In this document: positions 8,434 through 18,779 of the stretch, piece after piece
Layout of the letters: each line of letters opens with the position of its first letter
Position numbering within the stretch: position 1 is the stretch's first letter
Source: Anaerobacillus alkaliphilus
GTDB lineage: Bacteria > Bacillota > Bacilli > Bacillales > Anaerobacillaceae
Direction of reading: 5' to 3'
Length of the DNA stretch: 64,000 nt
Assembly: GCF_004116265.1 (NCBI RefSeq)
Contig: NZ_QOUX01000046.1
Location: 558,001 to 622,000 of the forward strand
The notes under the pieces: generated by a model
The model's input: only the letters and a program-made list of their open reading frames with translations
Told to the model about the DNA's origin: nothing
Databases searched by the model: none
Made by a program: the position numbers and the translations under genes

Positions 8434-9006
8434 TCATTGATTAATCTTACCATCAAAGAAATTATGATTTTTAATCATTTCTAAAGATACAATTCCATTC
8501 AATCTCTCTATAATCTTCCCTTTTTCATCAATAAAAAGAGTCGTTGGAATACCAATTAACTGATAATCCTTCATCACTTTTCCATCACCATCAAATAATA
8601 CAACATATTCAACTTGATAATGTTTAATAAATTCCTTCACTTGATTTGGATTTGGTTCTTCTTTTGTAACATTTACACCAATAATCGTAAACGTCTCGTT
8701 GTTTAACCTTTTGTCTAATTCTACTAATGTCGGCATTTCCTCTTGGCATGGTCCACACCAAGTAGCAAAAAAGTTTAGAATTACTTTTTTGCCTCGAAAT
8801 TGAGAAAGTCTAACCATTTCACCTCTTGCATTGACTAGTTGAAAGTCTTGAGCTAAATCACCTTTATAAACTCCAGCTCTAGAAGCTGATGCTACGACAT
8901 CTTGTTCCAGTCGTTTAGTTACATTTTCAGAACGCTCATAATTAAGTGCTAAAAATAAAAAAATAAAGAAAATAGCTGCTAAATAGAAAAAACGATTACG
9001 GAACAT
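8434..9006 (-). CDS. resA: Membrane-anchored thiol-disulfide oxidoreductase, ResA-like
   Basis: TlpA/ResA-type thioredoxin of 190 aa. It has one N-terminal transmembrane anchor (about residues 5-23), an extracytoplasmic thioredoxin fold and the active site ATWCGPCQEE. A cis-Pro motif follows (IGIPTTLFID). ResA in Bacillus keeps the CXXCH cysteines of apocytochrome c reduced for haem attachment. That fits the window, which holds a diheme cytochrome c peroxidase and oxidase-assembly genes. It is not in a res operon here, so the precise partner could differ; TlpA or StoA-like roles remain possible. Confidence 0.75.
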   Translation of the reverse strand: MFRNRFFYLAAIFFIFLFLALNYERSENVTKRLEQDVVASASRAGVYKGDLAQDFQLVNARGEMVRLSQFRGKKVILNFFATWCGPCQEEMPTLVELDKRLNNETFTIIGVNVTKEEPNPNQVKEFIKHYQVEYVVLFDGDGKVMKDYQLIGIPTTLFIDEKGKIIERLNGIVSLEMIKNHNFFDGKINQ

Positions 9007-9187
9007 ACAATCTCATCACCACCTTGTGATCTGATAAGTACTATAGTACATGTATATGCGGGGTTGTCTGATCAATTACAGGAACCTGCTGTTTTCAATG
9101 TCTACTTTACTCTAAAACATTTAGGGGAAGATCATCTTGCTTTTCTCTTTTTGCTTAAGTATAATTAGAAAAACTTGTTATAATTTT

Positions 9188-9457
9188 GCGATGATAAAGA
9201 AGAGTACATCAAGCAAAGCTTTTAGAGAGTCTGTGAATGGTGGAACACAGATAGTAGAACTTGATGGAATGGGCTTTTGAGCTTCCAAACCGAACTTACT
9301 TTCTAAGTGGTAGTAGGATTTGGCGTCTGTCCTTACGTTATCAAGGTAGCCATATCGCTTTATCAGCTGTATGGAAAGAGAGATTCTAATTTTAGAATAA
9401 TTAGGGTGGTACCGCGGTCCATTCGTCCCTACTTTTAGGGATGAGTGGGCTTTTTTG
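9188..9457 (+). promoter_or_regulatory. T-box riboswitch upstream of trpS
   Basis: Classic T-box leader, 5' of a tryptophanyl-tRNA synthetase. The Stem I AGAGA/GGTG elements lie at about 9225-9245. A TGG followed by A at 9265-9267 is the probable Trp specifier. The T-box AGGGTGGTACCGCGG is at 9403-9417. The terminator that follows has TCCCT/AGGGA inside GTCC...GGGC, and then TTTTTT. Uncharged tRNA-Trp would stabilise the antiterminator and turn on trpS. The specifier register is inferred, because I could not fold the leader. Confidence 0.92.
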
Positions 9458-9487
9458 TGTTTTTGATTAAACTATAAGATATTTTGA

Positions 9488-10489
<1,002 letters not shown>

Positions 10490-10490
10490 C

Positions 10491-10546
10491 AACTAATTGT
10501 CAATTATGAATTATGAATTGTTGTTAGTGATGCTTCGAAGTTCTAA
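10491..10546 (+). repeat. AT-rich degenerate heptamer repeat (copy A)
   Basis: Contains AATTGTCAATTATGAATTATGAATTG followed by TGCTTCGAAG, written here as motif pieces: repeats of AATTATG/AATTGTC, then CTTCGAAG. The same ingredients recur between argD and argB (47566-47672) in inverse orientation. Probably a dispersed non-coding intergenic repeat. Confidence 0.45.
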
Positions 10547-10556
10547 AATAACAAAA

Positions 10557-10580
10557 AGCGAAGACAATTAAGTCTTCGCT
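10557..10580. terminator. Bidirectional terminator between trpS and yjbA
   Basis: AGCGAAGAC / GTCTTCGCT, 9-bp perfect stem with a 6-nt loop. The minus strand continues TTTTTGTTAT and the plus strand CTTTGTTATT. Confidence 0.8.
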
Positions 10581-10585
10581 CTTTG

Positions 10586-11332
10586 TTATTTCACGCTCTC
10601 TGCATGTTGGAGTTCCCAAAGCTTTTCAAAAAACGGTTGGCCTTTTATCATCCGCTCACATAGCTGATAATGTTGGTGTGACCAGCCATCCCTTACTTCT
10701 GCATACAGGCTGTTCCATGCTTCTTCAAAATTCATTGATTGTATCATTTCATAGTTGGTTGGTGCCCATTCTGTATACCAATATTGAACCTCTGCTCTGT
10801 TGCCTGTCGAATACAATTGATCTAAAACCATAAACAATAACTGTTTTAACTGGCGTTCTTTCCGAATAAGACCACTCATTAACTTCGGATCTGGTGACAA
10901 GATATGATGTTCTCTTGGATGATCAAGATACTCAACATAGTAATTTTTCACAAATTCATTCATTGCTAATTCCAAAACAATCTCTTCCTGACGCGGCATT
11001 AGTCTACTCTTTCTAATTGGAGTCTGGTATCCCAAAGTATCAACAGCGAGAACCTTTTTTCCGTCAGTAGCGATAAAGCAATAGTCTAACTGAATTCGTT
11101 GATTGTTCTTTCTTTGAAAACTTTGTTGATATACATCATTTAGAAGCTCTTCTGGTAATTCTGCTAAGTTGTTTTCTATGTAGTTAAAAAGCTTGCTTGT
11201 CATCTTCACGATAACAACTTGATCTAAGAGTTCAATCTTATCATCTTTCCGCCATTCAAAAAATTCGCAGACATTATAACCATTTTCTTCGCCTTCAAAC
11301 CAGTTGATCCATACATCCCGAATGTGGACCAT
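10586..11332 (-). CDS. yjbA: YjbA family protein (DUF3603)
   Basis: Cytoplasmic protein of unknown function, conserved in Bacillales. The segment [20 protein letters not shown] matches the N-terminus of B. subtilis YjbA. I therefore place the start at 11332, where AAGGGGG lies 8 bp upstream, rather than at the ATG 96 bp further upstream, which adds a non-conserved extension. 248 aa, no signal or membrane segment. Neighbour order (trpS - yjbA - yjaZ) is as in B. subtilis without the app operon. No function is known from the sequence. Confidence 0.85.
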   Translation of the reverse strand: MVHIRDVWINWFEGEENGYNVCEFFEWRKDDKIELLDQVVIVKMTSKLFNYIENNLAELPEELLNDVYQQSFQRKNNQRIQLDYCFIATDGKKVLAVDTLGYQTPIRKSRLMPRQEEIVLELAMNEFVKNYYVEYLDHPREHHILSPDPKLMSGLIRKERQLKQLLFMVLDQLYSTGNRAEVQYWYTEWAPTNYEMIQSMNFEEAWNSLYAEVRDGWSHQHYQLCERMIKGQPFFEKLWELQHAESVK

Positions 11333-11438
11333 CACAAAGCCCCCTTGCTCTAAGAATGTTGTACAAACAGTATGGGCATAGGTGAGGAAATTTATTCCAC
11401 AATCCACGTTTTTAGGAATTTTTTTCATTTTACGTCTC

Positions 11439-11648
11439 TTATCGTTTAGAAGCAGGGATATAAATACTAATTACAATGAGAATAAAACCTATAAGAAAAA
11501 GATGAAATTCTACTCTATAAGAAATAAATTTTAGATAATAGAGGAACGTATAACCCGCTGTGACATAGTTCAAATAAGCAATCATACTTATTCCTCCAGA
11601 TACGGCAAAACCAAACCCTACTAACAAAAGAAAAAGTCTAAAAATCAT
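11439..11648 (-). CDS. Small two-TM membrane protein, unknown function
   Basis: 69 aa with two hydrophobic helices (about residues 4-27 and 47-64), joined by an aromatic loop and ending in a short basic tail PASKR. No recognised motif. It lies about 100 bp upstream of yjbA on the same strand and is probably co-transcribed. The 11649-11855 gap upstream is AT-rich, with a degenerate GC-rich patch at 11766-11805. Confidence 0.6.
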   Translation of the reverse strand: MIFRLFLLLVGFGFAVSGGISMIAYLNYVTAGYTFLYYLKFISYRVEFHLFLIGFILIVISIYIPASKR

Positions 11649-11855
11649 TGCTTGTCCACCAAAGACTATGGATTAGAACTTGATGCATTGGATACCCTCC
11701 ATTCCTTATTTTTTCACCTAAACTATTACTTCGTCTAAAAAAGAAAAAAATCCTTTAAAAAAATAAGAAAAGCGCAAGGCACCACCTATCGGCGACAAGC
11801 AAATAATCTGCTTTTTATCTAACAAAGAAAGAGAAGCAAGAAGAAGCCTCTCTTT

Positions 11856-12686
11856 CTAATGAAACTGTGAGTCCTTTAAAATATCTTCTGCATTAATTTG
11901 AAGCAATTCATCCATTTTCATTTCACTATGTTTTTCTAAATATTCTTTTACAATTAAGTACCCAACACTGTAACCAAACCATTTTGGAAACGTACGAGAT
12001 CTTTTATCACCGTATAAATACACATCGTGATTACTCTTTCCCTTTAAATCGAGATGACGTTTTACCCTCATCCAAAACGGTAAAAGTTCTTTTTTTGAAT
12101 ACAGGTTCACCCATGGTGCTAACATTTCTTTACCTTGTGTCTGTTCTACCGCAATTTCCGCCATTCCTTCTATAACCATAGAATCCAATAACGTTAATTC
12201 CTCCAATTGCTGTTCTAACATTGATAACCTACAAACGTGATTATATTCATGCGTAAGTAAAGCTTTAATTTCATTAGGCGAATTTTCTTTTGTTAAGAAG
12301 AGCACAACTACATTATGAAAACTTACACCAGTTTTCCCTTTTAGATCTTTCATAAGAACTTGGTTTCTTCTCTCCGCAGGAAAAATAAAGATTTCAGCAT
12401 TTGCTCCGTTCCATTCCTTTTGTAACTTTTCATATTCAGTTTGTACAAGTTGCCAAACCTTGTTTTTTTCTAATTCTTTAACCTCATGAAGGATCTTAGC
12501 ATCAGGAAAAAACATTCCATTATCTAAGAAGTACTTATGAAGTTGGGCAGCATGGTACTCTTCAAAATATTCCGCAATAGGCTCACATAAGAGTTCAGAT
12601 TGTATCTGGAAATAATGTTTAGGAGAAACCTCTTTCCTTCGTTTAATAAAGTCCCTTATCAATACATTTGTTTTTGAAACACCCAA
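11856..12686 (-). CDS. yjaZ: YjaZ-like zinc-metalloprotease-fold protein (DUF2268)
   Basis: 276-aa protein with a gluzincin-like HEXXH motif in LLTHEYNHVCRL (about residue 143) and a downstream acidic pair, VIEGMAEIAVEQ, supplying the third ligand. DUF2268 proteins are predicted zinc-dependent proteases. There is no signal peptide, so it is probably cytoplasmic. TTG start with AGGAGGGG upstream. Its place beside fabF/yjbA matches yjaZ in B. subtilis, although here topB, an fnr-like gene, liaFSR and an LCP gene are inserted between it and fabF. Substrate unknown. Confidence 0.8.
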   Translation of the reverse strand: MGVSKTNVLIRDFIKRRKEVSPKHYFQIQSELLCEPIAEYFEEYHAAQLHKYFLDNGMFFPDAKILHEVKELEKNKVWQLVQTEYEKLQKEWNGANAEIFIFPAERRNQVLMKDLKGKTGVSFHNVVVLFLTKENSPNEIKALLTHEYNHVCRLSMLEQQLEELTLLDSMVIEGMAEIAVEQTQGKEMLAPWVNLYSKKELLPFWMRVKRHLDLKGKSNHDVYLYGDKRSRTFPKWFGYSVGYLIVKEYLEKHSEMKMDELLQINAEDILKDSQFH

Positions 12687-12790
12687 CTGTAACCCCTCCT
12701 AATCTCCTCTACTTTCTATAGATATGTAAGAGTTGTTACGATGTCACTATTTAGTTTTTCTTTAACTTGTGTTTGTACATCTTTTAGCTT

Positions 12791-14938
12791 TTAGCTTTTA
12801 AAGGTTAAGCTGATCTTCTTTTCATGTTCATTCCATACTAGTGCTGCACTGAAAGTTTTATCCCCTTTCTTAAATCCTTTTAAGACATTAGTAGCCCCTG
12901 AATTAAGCAATTTGATTACTGTTGATTCAGTCAGCTTTTTTCCTAATAATATTTTTGAGATTGTAAAGGAACATGAAGTTTTTTTATAATTTGAACAACC
13001 ATAAAACTTTCCTTTATCGATCACTTCTCCATCGCATAGTTTGCATTTCCCTAATTTTTTTCCTAACGTAAATTTCGTCGTGATTTTACTTTTCACTTCA
13101 TATTCAAGTCCTTCGAAATTCCAGTTTACTGCCTTCCCTTTTGCATCCTCAATTAGCTTGGTTGATAGTCTTTTTGTTTGTTCCATAAAAGTCCCCGGAG
13201 AAGATTTCCCTTGACCTATTTCAGCTAAACGTTGTTCCCATTTTGCTGTCATTTCTGGTGACGCTAAAAGAGAGTCACCAATTGCTTCGATTAAAATTTG
13301 TGCTTTTCTCGTGGCAAACACTATATTTTTTTCGACTTCAATATAATTACGATCTTTTAACATGGTGATTATACCTGCTCTGGTCGCCTCAGTTCCTAAT
13401 CCCTCGGTTTTGTTCAGGACTTTCTCAAGCTCTTCATTATCAAGATACTTTCCTGCCGTTTTCATAAGTGTAATTAATTGGCCCTCAGTGTAACGCTTTG
13501 GTGGCTGGGTTTTCCCCTCTTTTAATTGAACAGCTATTACCTCACCATATTCACCTTCAATTAACTGTGGTAACAGAACATCTTCATCCTCTTGCTTATA
13601 TAATACTTTTCTCCACCCTTCATTTATTTGCTGTTTTCCTTTTGAAATAAATCGTGCCCGCTTATCTACTAAAGTAGTAATTGTTGTATAGTCAAAAATA
13701 GCGGCTTCATGATGTGCAGCAATAAGACGTCGCACAACTAAATCATAAATCTTACTTTCATCCGCAGATAAAGTATTTGGATCTTTTACTTGTTCAGTTG
13801 GAATAATTGCATAATGATCGGTTACCTTCTTGTCATTCACATAACGTTTATTGTTCATTATTGATATTACTGGGGTAGGGAAAAATTCCTGATATGACTT
13901 AAACCTACTAAGCTTTTGAAGAATTTCTGGAAATGTTTCCGCTTCTCCTTTCGTAACATAATTTGAGTCAGAACGAGGATATGAGACGATTCCTTTTTGA
14001 TACAATCTTTGCAAAACATCCAACGTTTTTTTAGGTGAAAACTTAAAAATACTATTGGCTGTTGCTTGAATGGCAGAAAGATTAAAAAGTAGCGGAGGCT
14101 CAAATGTCTTTCGTTCCCTTTCAGCTGTTTGAATTTCTGCTAATTTCCCTTCACAAAACTTAACTATATTACGAGCTAACTCCTCATTCTCAATCCGAGA
14201 TTCGCTGTCTTGTTCCCACTTACCTGAATATTCTTTTCCACTCATCGAAAAAGTTCCAATTACTTCCCAAAAGGGCTTGGATTGAAATTTTTTTATCTCT
14301 TTCTCTCTTTTAACAATTAGTGCAAGTGTAGGGGTCTGAACCCTACCAGCAGAAAAGACATCACTAATACCCTTATCTTTTAATAAAATAGAATAAGCTC
14401 TTGAAGCATTCATTCCAACAAGCCAGTCAGCACAAGCTCTTGTATACGCTTCATAGTACAAGCTCCTTGTATTCTCTTCATTTAGTAGATTATCAAATCC
14501 TTCTAGAATAGACTTGGGTGTTAGTGAAGAGATCCATAGACGTTTCATCGGTTTCTGTACTCCACTTGTTTGGATAATACTTCTAATAATCAACTCACCT
14601 TCTCTACCGGCATCTCCACCATGAATAATTTCAGTCACTTCCTTCTTTCGAAGTAATTTATAGATAACTTGTAATTGCTTACTTTTTCCTTTTGCTACTT
14701 CATATTGAAATTTTTCGGGAATTATAGGCAAATTTCCTAACGTCCACTTTTTCCAGGTTGAATTATAAATCTCAGGTTGGACAAGTTGAAGCAGATGTCC
14801 TACTGCCCAAGTACAATAGCCGCCTTCCGGAAACCATTTATTTGGTTCGATGATAATAAACCCATCTTGTTTTTTGGTTTTAAATTGTGAAACTAAAGCA
14901 ATTCCTTGATCTGGTTTTTCAGCAATAAGTAGTTTCAT
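12791..14938 (-). CDS. topB: DNA topoisomerase III
   Basis: Type IA topoisomerase, 715 aa. N-terminal TOPRIM domain (LLIAEKPDQGIAL, then GGDAGREGELI at about residue 105), and the active-site Tyr in KGIVSYPRSDSNY (about residue 320). The C-terminal zinc-finger-like module CKLCDGE...YGCSN...TSC is followed by a second small domain. It relaxes and decatenates single-stranded DNA during repair and replication. ATG start, monocistronic, divergent from the Fnr-like gene. Confidence 0.95.
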   Translation of the reverse strand: MKLLIAEKPDQGIALVSQFKTKKQDGFIIIEPNKWFPEGGYCTWAVGHLLQLVQPEIYNSTWKKWTLGNLPIIPEKFQYEVAKGKSKQLQVIYKLLRKKEVTEIIHGGDAGREGELIIRSIIQTSGVQKPMKRLWISSLTPKSILEGFDNLLNEENTRSLYYEAYTRACADWLVGMNASRAYSILLKDKGISDVFSAGRVQTPTLALIVKREKEIKKFQSKPFWEVIGTFSMSGKEYSGKWEQDSESRIENEELARNIVKFCEGKLAEIQTAERERKTFEPPLLFNLSAIQATANSIFKFSPKKTLDVLQRLYQKGIVSYPRSDSNYVTKGEAETFPEILQKLSRFKSYQEFFPTPVISIMNNKRYVNDKKVTDHYAIIPTEQVKDPNTLSADESKIYDLVVRRLIAAHHEAAIFDYTTITTLVDKRARFISKGKQQINEGWRKVLYKQEDEDVLLPQLIEGEYGEVIAVQLKEGKTQPPKRYTEGQLITLMKTAGKYLDNEELEKVLNKTEGLGTEATRAGIITMLKDRNYIEVEKNIVFATRKAQILIEAIGDSLLASPEMTAKWEQRLAEIGQGKSSPGTFMEQTKRLSTKLIEDAKGKAVNWNFEGLEYEVKSKITTKFTLGKKLGKCKLCDGEVIDKGKFYGCSNYKKTSCSFTISKILLGKKLTESTVIKLLNSGATNVLKGFKKGDKTFSAALVWNEHEKKISLTFKS

Positions 14939-15117
14939 AACTATCCCTCATTCTACTGTTCATTTGTTTATCATACGTGTTTTCTGATATTCTGGCAAAA
15001 CCAACAGATGAAAACTTTTTTGTTCCGTTCATCTTTATGTAATATTGTGTTATTCTAAAGATGTGTCAAAACTATGAATTGCAAGGGTTATAAAGATAGA
15101 TAAGGGGTGATAGGGGA

Positions 15118-15825
15118 GTGAATAAAACTGTCAAAATTACACCGTTTTTCAAACAATTATCAAAGGAAAATCAAGACATCCTATTACAAAATGGAGTGGA
15201 AACATTTGTTAAGGAAGGAACTATTTTATTTTATGAAGGGGAAGAAGCAAGGAGTATTTACTTAATACGGTCTGGCAAGGTTAGATTAAGTAAAATGACG
15301 ATTGAACATAAGAAGTTTTTTCTTCATTTAAAACAAGCTGATGAAATTGTCGGAGAATTTAGCCTATTTAACGAAATGGCTGTTAGTATGACCGCAGAGG
15401 TAATCGAAAATTCTAGCCTTATTAAATTTAACCGTGAACACTTGGAGGCTTTGTTTCTGCAAAATGGGGAAATTGCAGTTTCGTTTATTAAACTTTTTGC
15501 TCGGAATACACAATCAACTCAAGCGAAATTTTCAGATCTTCTTCTTTACGGGAAAGTTGGAGCACTCTATTCGATTTTAATTCGTTTTAGTAACTCTTAT
15601 GGGATAACCTATCATAATGATATTCTAATAACTATCAAACTAACAAATCAAGATATAGCCAACTTCATCGGGACTTCTCGGGAAACAGCAAATAGAATGT
15701 TACAGGATTTAAAGAAATCCAATGTTATTGCGTTTTTAAATGGAAACATCTTAATTAAAGATATTAACTACTTAAAAAATCATTTACGCTGTGGAAAATG
15801 TCCCGTTGAAATTTGTACAATTTAA
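15118..15825 (+). CDS. Fnr-type regulator with C-terminal Fe-S cysteines (paralogue)
   Basis: Crp/Fnr regulator, 235 aa: N-terminal cyclic-nucleotide-binding-like beta-roll (residues 10-125), dimer helix, then a winged helix with recognition segment QDIANFIGTSRETANRM. It ends LRCGKCPVEICTI, a C-x2-C-x4-C motif. B. subtilis Fnr binds its [4Fe-4S] cluster through C-terminal cysteines with exactly this spacing, so oxygen or NO sensing is likely. It is closely similar to the protein at 30763-31473. GTG start with AAGGGG 9 bp upstream. Not adjacent to respiratory genes, so its targets are unclear. Confidence 0.85.
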   Translation: MNKTVKITPFFKQLSKENQDILLQNGVETFVKEGTILFYEGEEARSIYLIRSGKVRLSKMTIEHKKFFLHLKQADEIVGEFSLFNEMAVSMTAEVIENSSLIKFNREHLEALFLQNGEIAVSFIKLFARNTQSTQAKFSDLLLYGKVGALYSILIRFSNSYGITYHNDILITIKLTNQDIANFIGTSRETANRMLQDLKKSNVIAFLNGNILIKDINYLKNHLRCGKCPVEICTI

Positions 15826-15877
15826 CTAAATAAAAGGTGAAAAAATAAGACTGATCCCATACAAGTTAACCACTAAT

Positions 15878-16507
15878 TTAATGCTTAAAAAATTTATTTA
15901 CATATATTGCAACTTGTGTGCGATCGGCTAATTCTAACTTAGATAGTATATTACTAACATGGGTCTTTACTGTCTTTATACCAATGTGGAGCTCTTCGCT
16001 TATTTCTTTGTTGCTCCGGCCTTTGCCTAAAAGTGTCAATACCTCTCGTTCTCTAGTTGTTAACGCTTCGTGCTTAGGTCTTTCTTTCATACGATTAAAC
16101 ATCAAGCTAGCTACTTTTCCTTCGATGGTAGGTTCACCTTTCATGGCTTTTTCTATTGTGTTAGCAATTTCACTTGCGCTAGTGGTCTTCAGTAGATAAC
16201 TAAATGCACCTGCTTCAATGACTGGAAACACCATTTCATCATCTAGAAAGCTAGTTAAAACGATTATTTTTATACGATTATTCTTACTTGTAATCTGTTT
16301 TGTTGCTTCAATACCATTCACTTTGTCCATCATTAAGTCCATTAGAATAACATCAGGGCTGAGTTCTTCAGCCAACTTTATCGCTTCTTCACCGTTGCTA
16401 CCTTCACCTATAATCTCAATATTTTCTTCTAGACTTAGGAATGTCTTTAAACCCATGCGCACCATTTCATGGTCATCAATCAAAAGTACTTTAATCTTTT
16501 CACTCAT
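15878..16507 (-). CDS. liaR: Two-component response regulator LiaR
   Basis: NarL/FixJ-type regulator, 209 aa. Receiver domain with acidic pocket LLIDDHE, phospho-Asp in VILMDLMMDKVNG (about residue 55) and Lys in YLLKTTSA. LuxR-type HTH in LTTREREVLTLLGKGRSNKEI. Its order after a LiaF-like protein and a LiaS-like kinase identifies it as the VraR/LiaR regulator of the cell-envelope stress response. It overlaps the kinase gene by 8 bp. Confidence 0.9.
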   Translation of the reverse strand: MSEKIKVLLIDDHEMVRMGLKTFLSLEENIEIIGEGSNGEEAIKLAEELSPDVILMDLMMDKVNGIEATKQITSKNNRIKIIVLTSFLDDEMVFPVIEAGAFSYLLKTTSASEIANTIEKAMKGEPTIEGKVASLMFNRMKERPKHEALTTREREVLTLLGKGRSNKEISEELHIGIKTVKTHVSNILSKLELADRTQVAIYVNKFFKH

Positions 16508-17648
16508 TGCGCTCCCCCTCCAATTGTTCGCTTACTCCCTGTATAGGAATTCTTAATTCAAGTTTTGTCCCTTTGTTTGGATACGATAAGACTGTTAAGT
16601 TTCCTCCTAACTCAATCAGTCTTTCTTTCATACTAGTTAATCCATAAGAGCCTTTCTTTTCCATTTCATCTACATAAAACCCTATTCCATTATCCTCTAA
16701 AATAATGAATAATCGCCCATCTTTTTCAAAGGATTTCATAATAAAAGATGTAGCTTTTGAATGTCTGAGCATATTTGAAATAGCTTCTTGGATAACTCTA
16801 AATAACTGATCCTCCATCCGTGAAGGAAGGGTTGTTTCTGAATTATTTTCCAATTCAATCTTCAAATGTTTATTTTTTATTGCTAATTCAGTAAACAAAG
16901 ATTGTAAACCTTCATAAAACGATTTGCCATCTAATGTAACTGGTCGTAAATGCATAATTAGAGCTCTTAGTTCTTGTTGAGCATTGTTGACCATTTTTTC
17001 AATATCTGTAAAAACGACCTTTGCTTGTTCGGGATTTTTCTCTAATAATCTTGGCATTGCTGCCATTGTCATTGATATGGCGAAGAGTTGTTGGCTTACA
17101 GCATCGTGTAAATCCCTAGCTAGTTTACGTCGCTCTTCAAGCGATGCAGCTTGTTCTGCTTGTTCAATTAGACGAGAATTTTCACTTAATAATTTTTGCA
17201 AAGATACAACTTGTTTTTCGTAGTGATTAGCCATTGCATTAAATTGTTCTGCGAGTAATGAAAATTCGTGATCTACGTCTTGCTCCACTCTGGTGGTTAA
17301 CTTTCCCCTTGTAAATATTGTTGCAGCATCAATGAGTTTCTCTAACTGTTTCTTAATATTTCTAGCAAGAGGAATACTGTAGATTAGTGAACATAGTAAG
17401 CAAACAAGGAAAACATAGCTTGTAGCAAAGAATACACCATAAAAGAACGAATTAGAAAATAACGTTAGGCTAGATATTTGATTGTATCGTTCATAAAGAC
17501 TTGGAATGTTTTGAATAAACGTTGCTGTTATTAGCAGTCCAAAACAAAACACACCAGAGATAGTGAGGACAATTCTCCACTGTATCTTAAAAATGTGCCA
17601 CTGGATTCCTGTTAATCTCTGGACTGGTTTCTTTTTATTTATATTCAT
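16500..17648 (-). CDS. liaS: Sensor histidine kinase LiaS
   Basis: Membrane-bound kinase, 382 aa. Two N-terminal TM helices (about 28-50 and 70-92), a short extracytoplasmic loop, a HAMP linker, the HisKA_3 box RRKLARDLHDAVSQQLFA (phosphoacceptor His) and an HATPase domain (NMLRHSKATS, EDNGIGFYVDEMEKKG). This is the intramembrane-sensing architecture of LiaS/VraS, which respond to cell-wall antibiotics. It follows liaF by one base and overlaps liaR. Confidence 0.9.
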   Translation of the reverse strand: MNINKKKPVQRLTGIQWHIFKIQWRIVLTISGVFCFGLLITATFIQNIPSLYERYNQISSLTLFSNSFFYGVFFATSYVFLVCLLCSLIYSIPLARNIKKQLEKLIDAATIFTRGKLTTRVEQDVDHEFSLLAEQFNAMANHYEKQVVSLQKLLSENSRLIEQAEQAASLEERRKLARDLHDAVSQQLFAISMTMAAMPRLLEKNPEQAKVVFTDIEKMVNNAQQELRALIMHLRPVTLDGKSFYEGLQSLFTELAIKNKHLKIELENNSETTLPSRMEDQLFRVIQEAISNMLRHSKATSFIMKSFEKDGRLFIILEDNGIGFYVDEMEKKGSYGLTSMKERLIELGGNLTVLSYPNKGTKLELRIPIQGVSEQLEGERNE

Positions 17649-17649
17649 C

Positions 17650-18468
17650 TCAATCCACTCGCTTCACCTTAATATCCCCGATAGACAACTGGATATAGAT
17701 CTGTACTTTTTTTTCTGCATTTTGATAATTTTCACTTTCATAAGAAACAAATCTACTTGTACCCGCTTGTTTATTATCAAAGATTTTTACTTCACCGAGT
17801 TTTACATCTGCATTAATTTTTATAGGGAGATCTTCTGGAACAAAAATTTTAACATCTCCAATACCTCCAGATAAATCTATCGTATTTACACCCTCTTTAA
17901 GCATAGCTGTTGACAGGTCTAATGAGATATCTCCAACACCTACCCATGTCTTCATCTCATCAATTTGCCATGGTGATTTCCCTAATCGAATATCTCCAAT
18001 CATTAGTTTCTGCTTTGAATTTGAAGATGTTTTAAAAGATTTTTCTTTCTCAAACGGTTTAATTTTATCTTCATCACCAAACTCACTTAAATCAACAACA
18101 ATGAGGCCAGATTTCCGATTAAAGATTAGTGATATACCAAAATATATTATTAAAATTGGCCATAACCAACCCCAAAACTCTCCCATACTTATTTGAAAAT
18201 ACTCAAGCTTGTTCCCTTGGATAACAAGTCCAAAGGCTAATATTAACGCTCCCCAAAACAGCTTATTGAACCGCCATTTTCCATCACTAAGTTTCTTTAC
18301 AAAGTAAATAAAACCACGTAAAACTTGTCGTAGACCAATGTAAATGATGATTAGCGGCCAGTACATAGAGATAAAAGTTCCGATGTTCATTTCAATTACC
18401 CCTATGTTTGTTAATAAAAATAACAAACCAACACCCAATATTACGATCCCAAAGACTTTGTTTGTCAT
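17650..18468 (-). CDS. liaF: LiaF-like membrane repressor of the envelope stress response
   Basis: 272 aa. Several N-terminal TM helices (about residues 1-130) and a C-terminal soluble beta-strand-rich domain with the LiaF signatures GDIRLGKSPWQ, GVGDISLDLSTA and GGIGDVKIFVPEDLPIKI. LiaF keeps LiaS inactive in the absence of stress. First gene of liaFSR; there is no liaIH-like pair next to it. About 30 aa longer than B. subtilis LiaF, in the membrane domain and linker. Confidence 0.9.
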   Translation of the reverse strand: MTNKVFGIVILGVGLLFLLTNIGVIEMNIGTFISMYWPLIIIYIGLRQVLRGFIYFVKKLSDGKWRFNKLFWGALILAFGLVIQGNKLEYFQISMGEFWGWLWPILIIYFGISLIFNRKSGLIVVDLSEFGDEDKIKPFEKEKSFKTSSNSKQKLMIGDIRLGKSPWQIDEMKTWVGVGDISLDLSTAMLKEGVNTIDLSGGIGDVKIFVPEDLPIKINADVKLGEVKIFDNKQAGTSRFVSYESENYQNAEKKVQIYIQLSIGDIKVKRVD

Positions 18469-18718
18469 CTTTCATTCCTCATTTTTCAGATTTTTTTACT
18501 TACTTCTATTTTATCATTACTAGTTATTGTAAAGTGATAAAAATCTAATTCTCTTTGAGCTTTTCTTCAATTTCCCTCCTAACCTTCTGTATGGTTCATA
18601 CGTTTCTTATGTCTATTACTATCATAATTAGTTCTTTTAAAATAAGTAACAGCCAAGGGTTGGTTTTTTTCTCCGTCTCAAGACTGAGCTACGTATTCTA
18701 CATTTTATAATATAAACC

Positions 18719-18747
18719 TACAAAAACAGCTCTTTTTCTGCTATAAT
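18719..18747 (+). promoter_or_regulatory. Candidate promoter of the LCP gene
   Basis: Perfect TATAAT (18742-18747), but the hexamer 17 bp upstream, TACAAA, is weak. The rest of the 311-bp divergent gap (18469-18779) is AT-rich and shows no repeat or RNA that I recognise; it should also hold the liaF promoter. Confidence 0.3.
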
Positions 18748-18779
18748 CAACATTGTATGCTTAAAGGAGTGGATAAAGG

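Noticed and set aside
11760-11816. Patch reading AAAGCGCAAGGC ... CGGCGACAAGC ... CTGCTTTTT
   Set aside because: It recalls the short palindromic repeats seen in many Bacillaceae, but no clear hairpin or second copy is visible here, so I do not call it a repeat.
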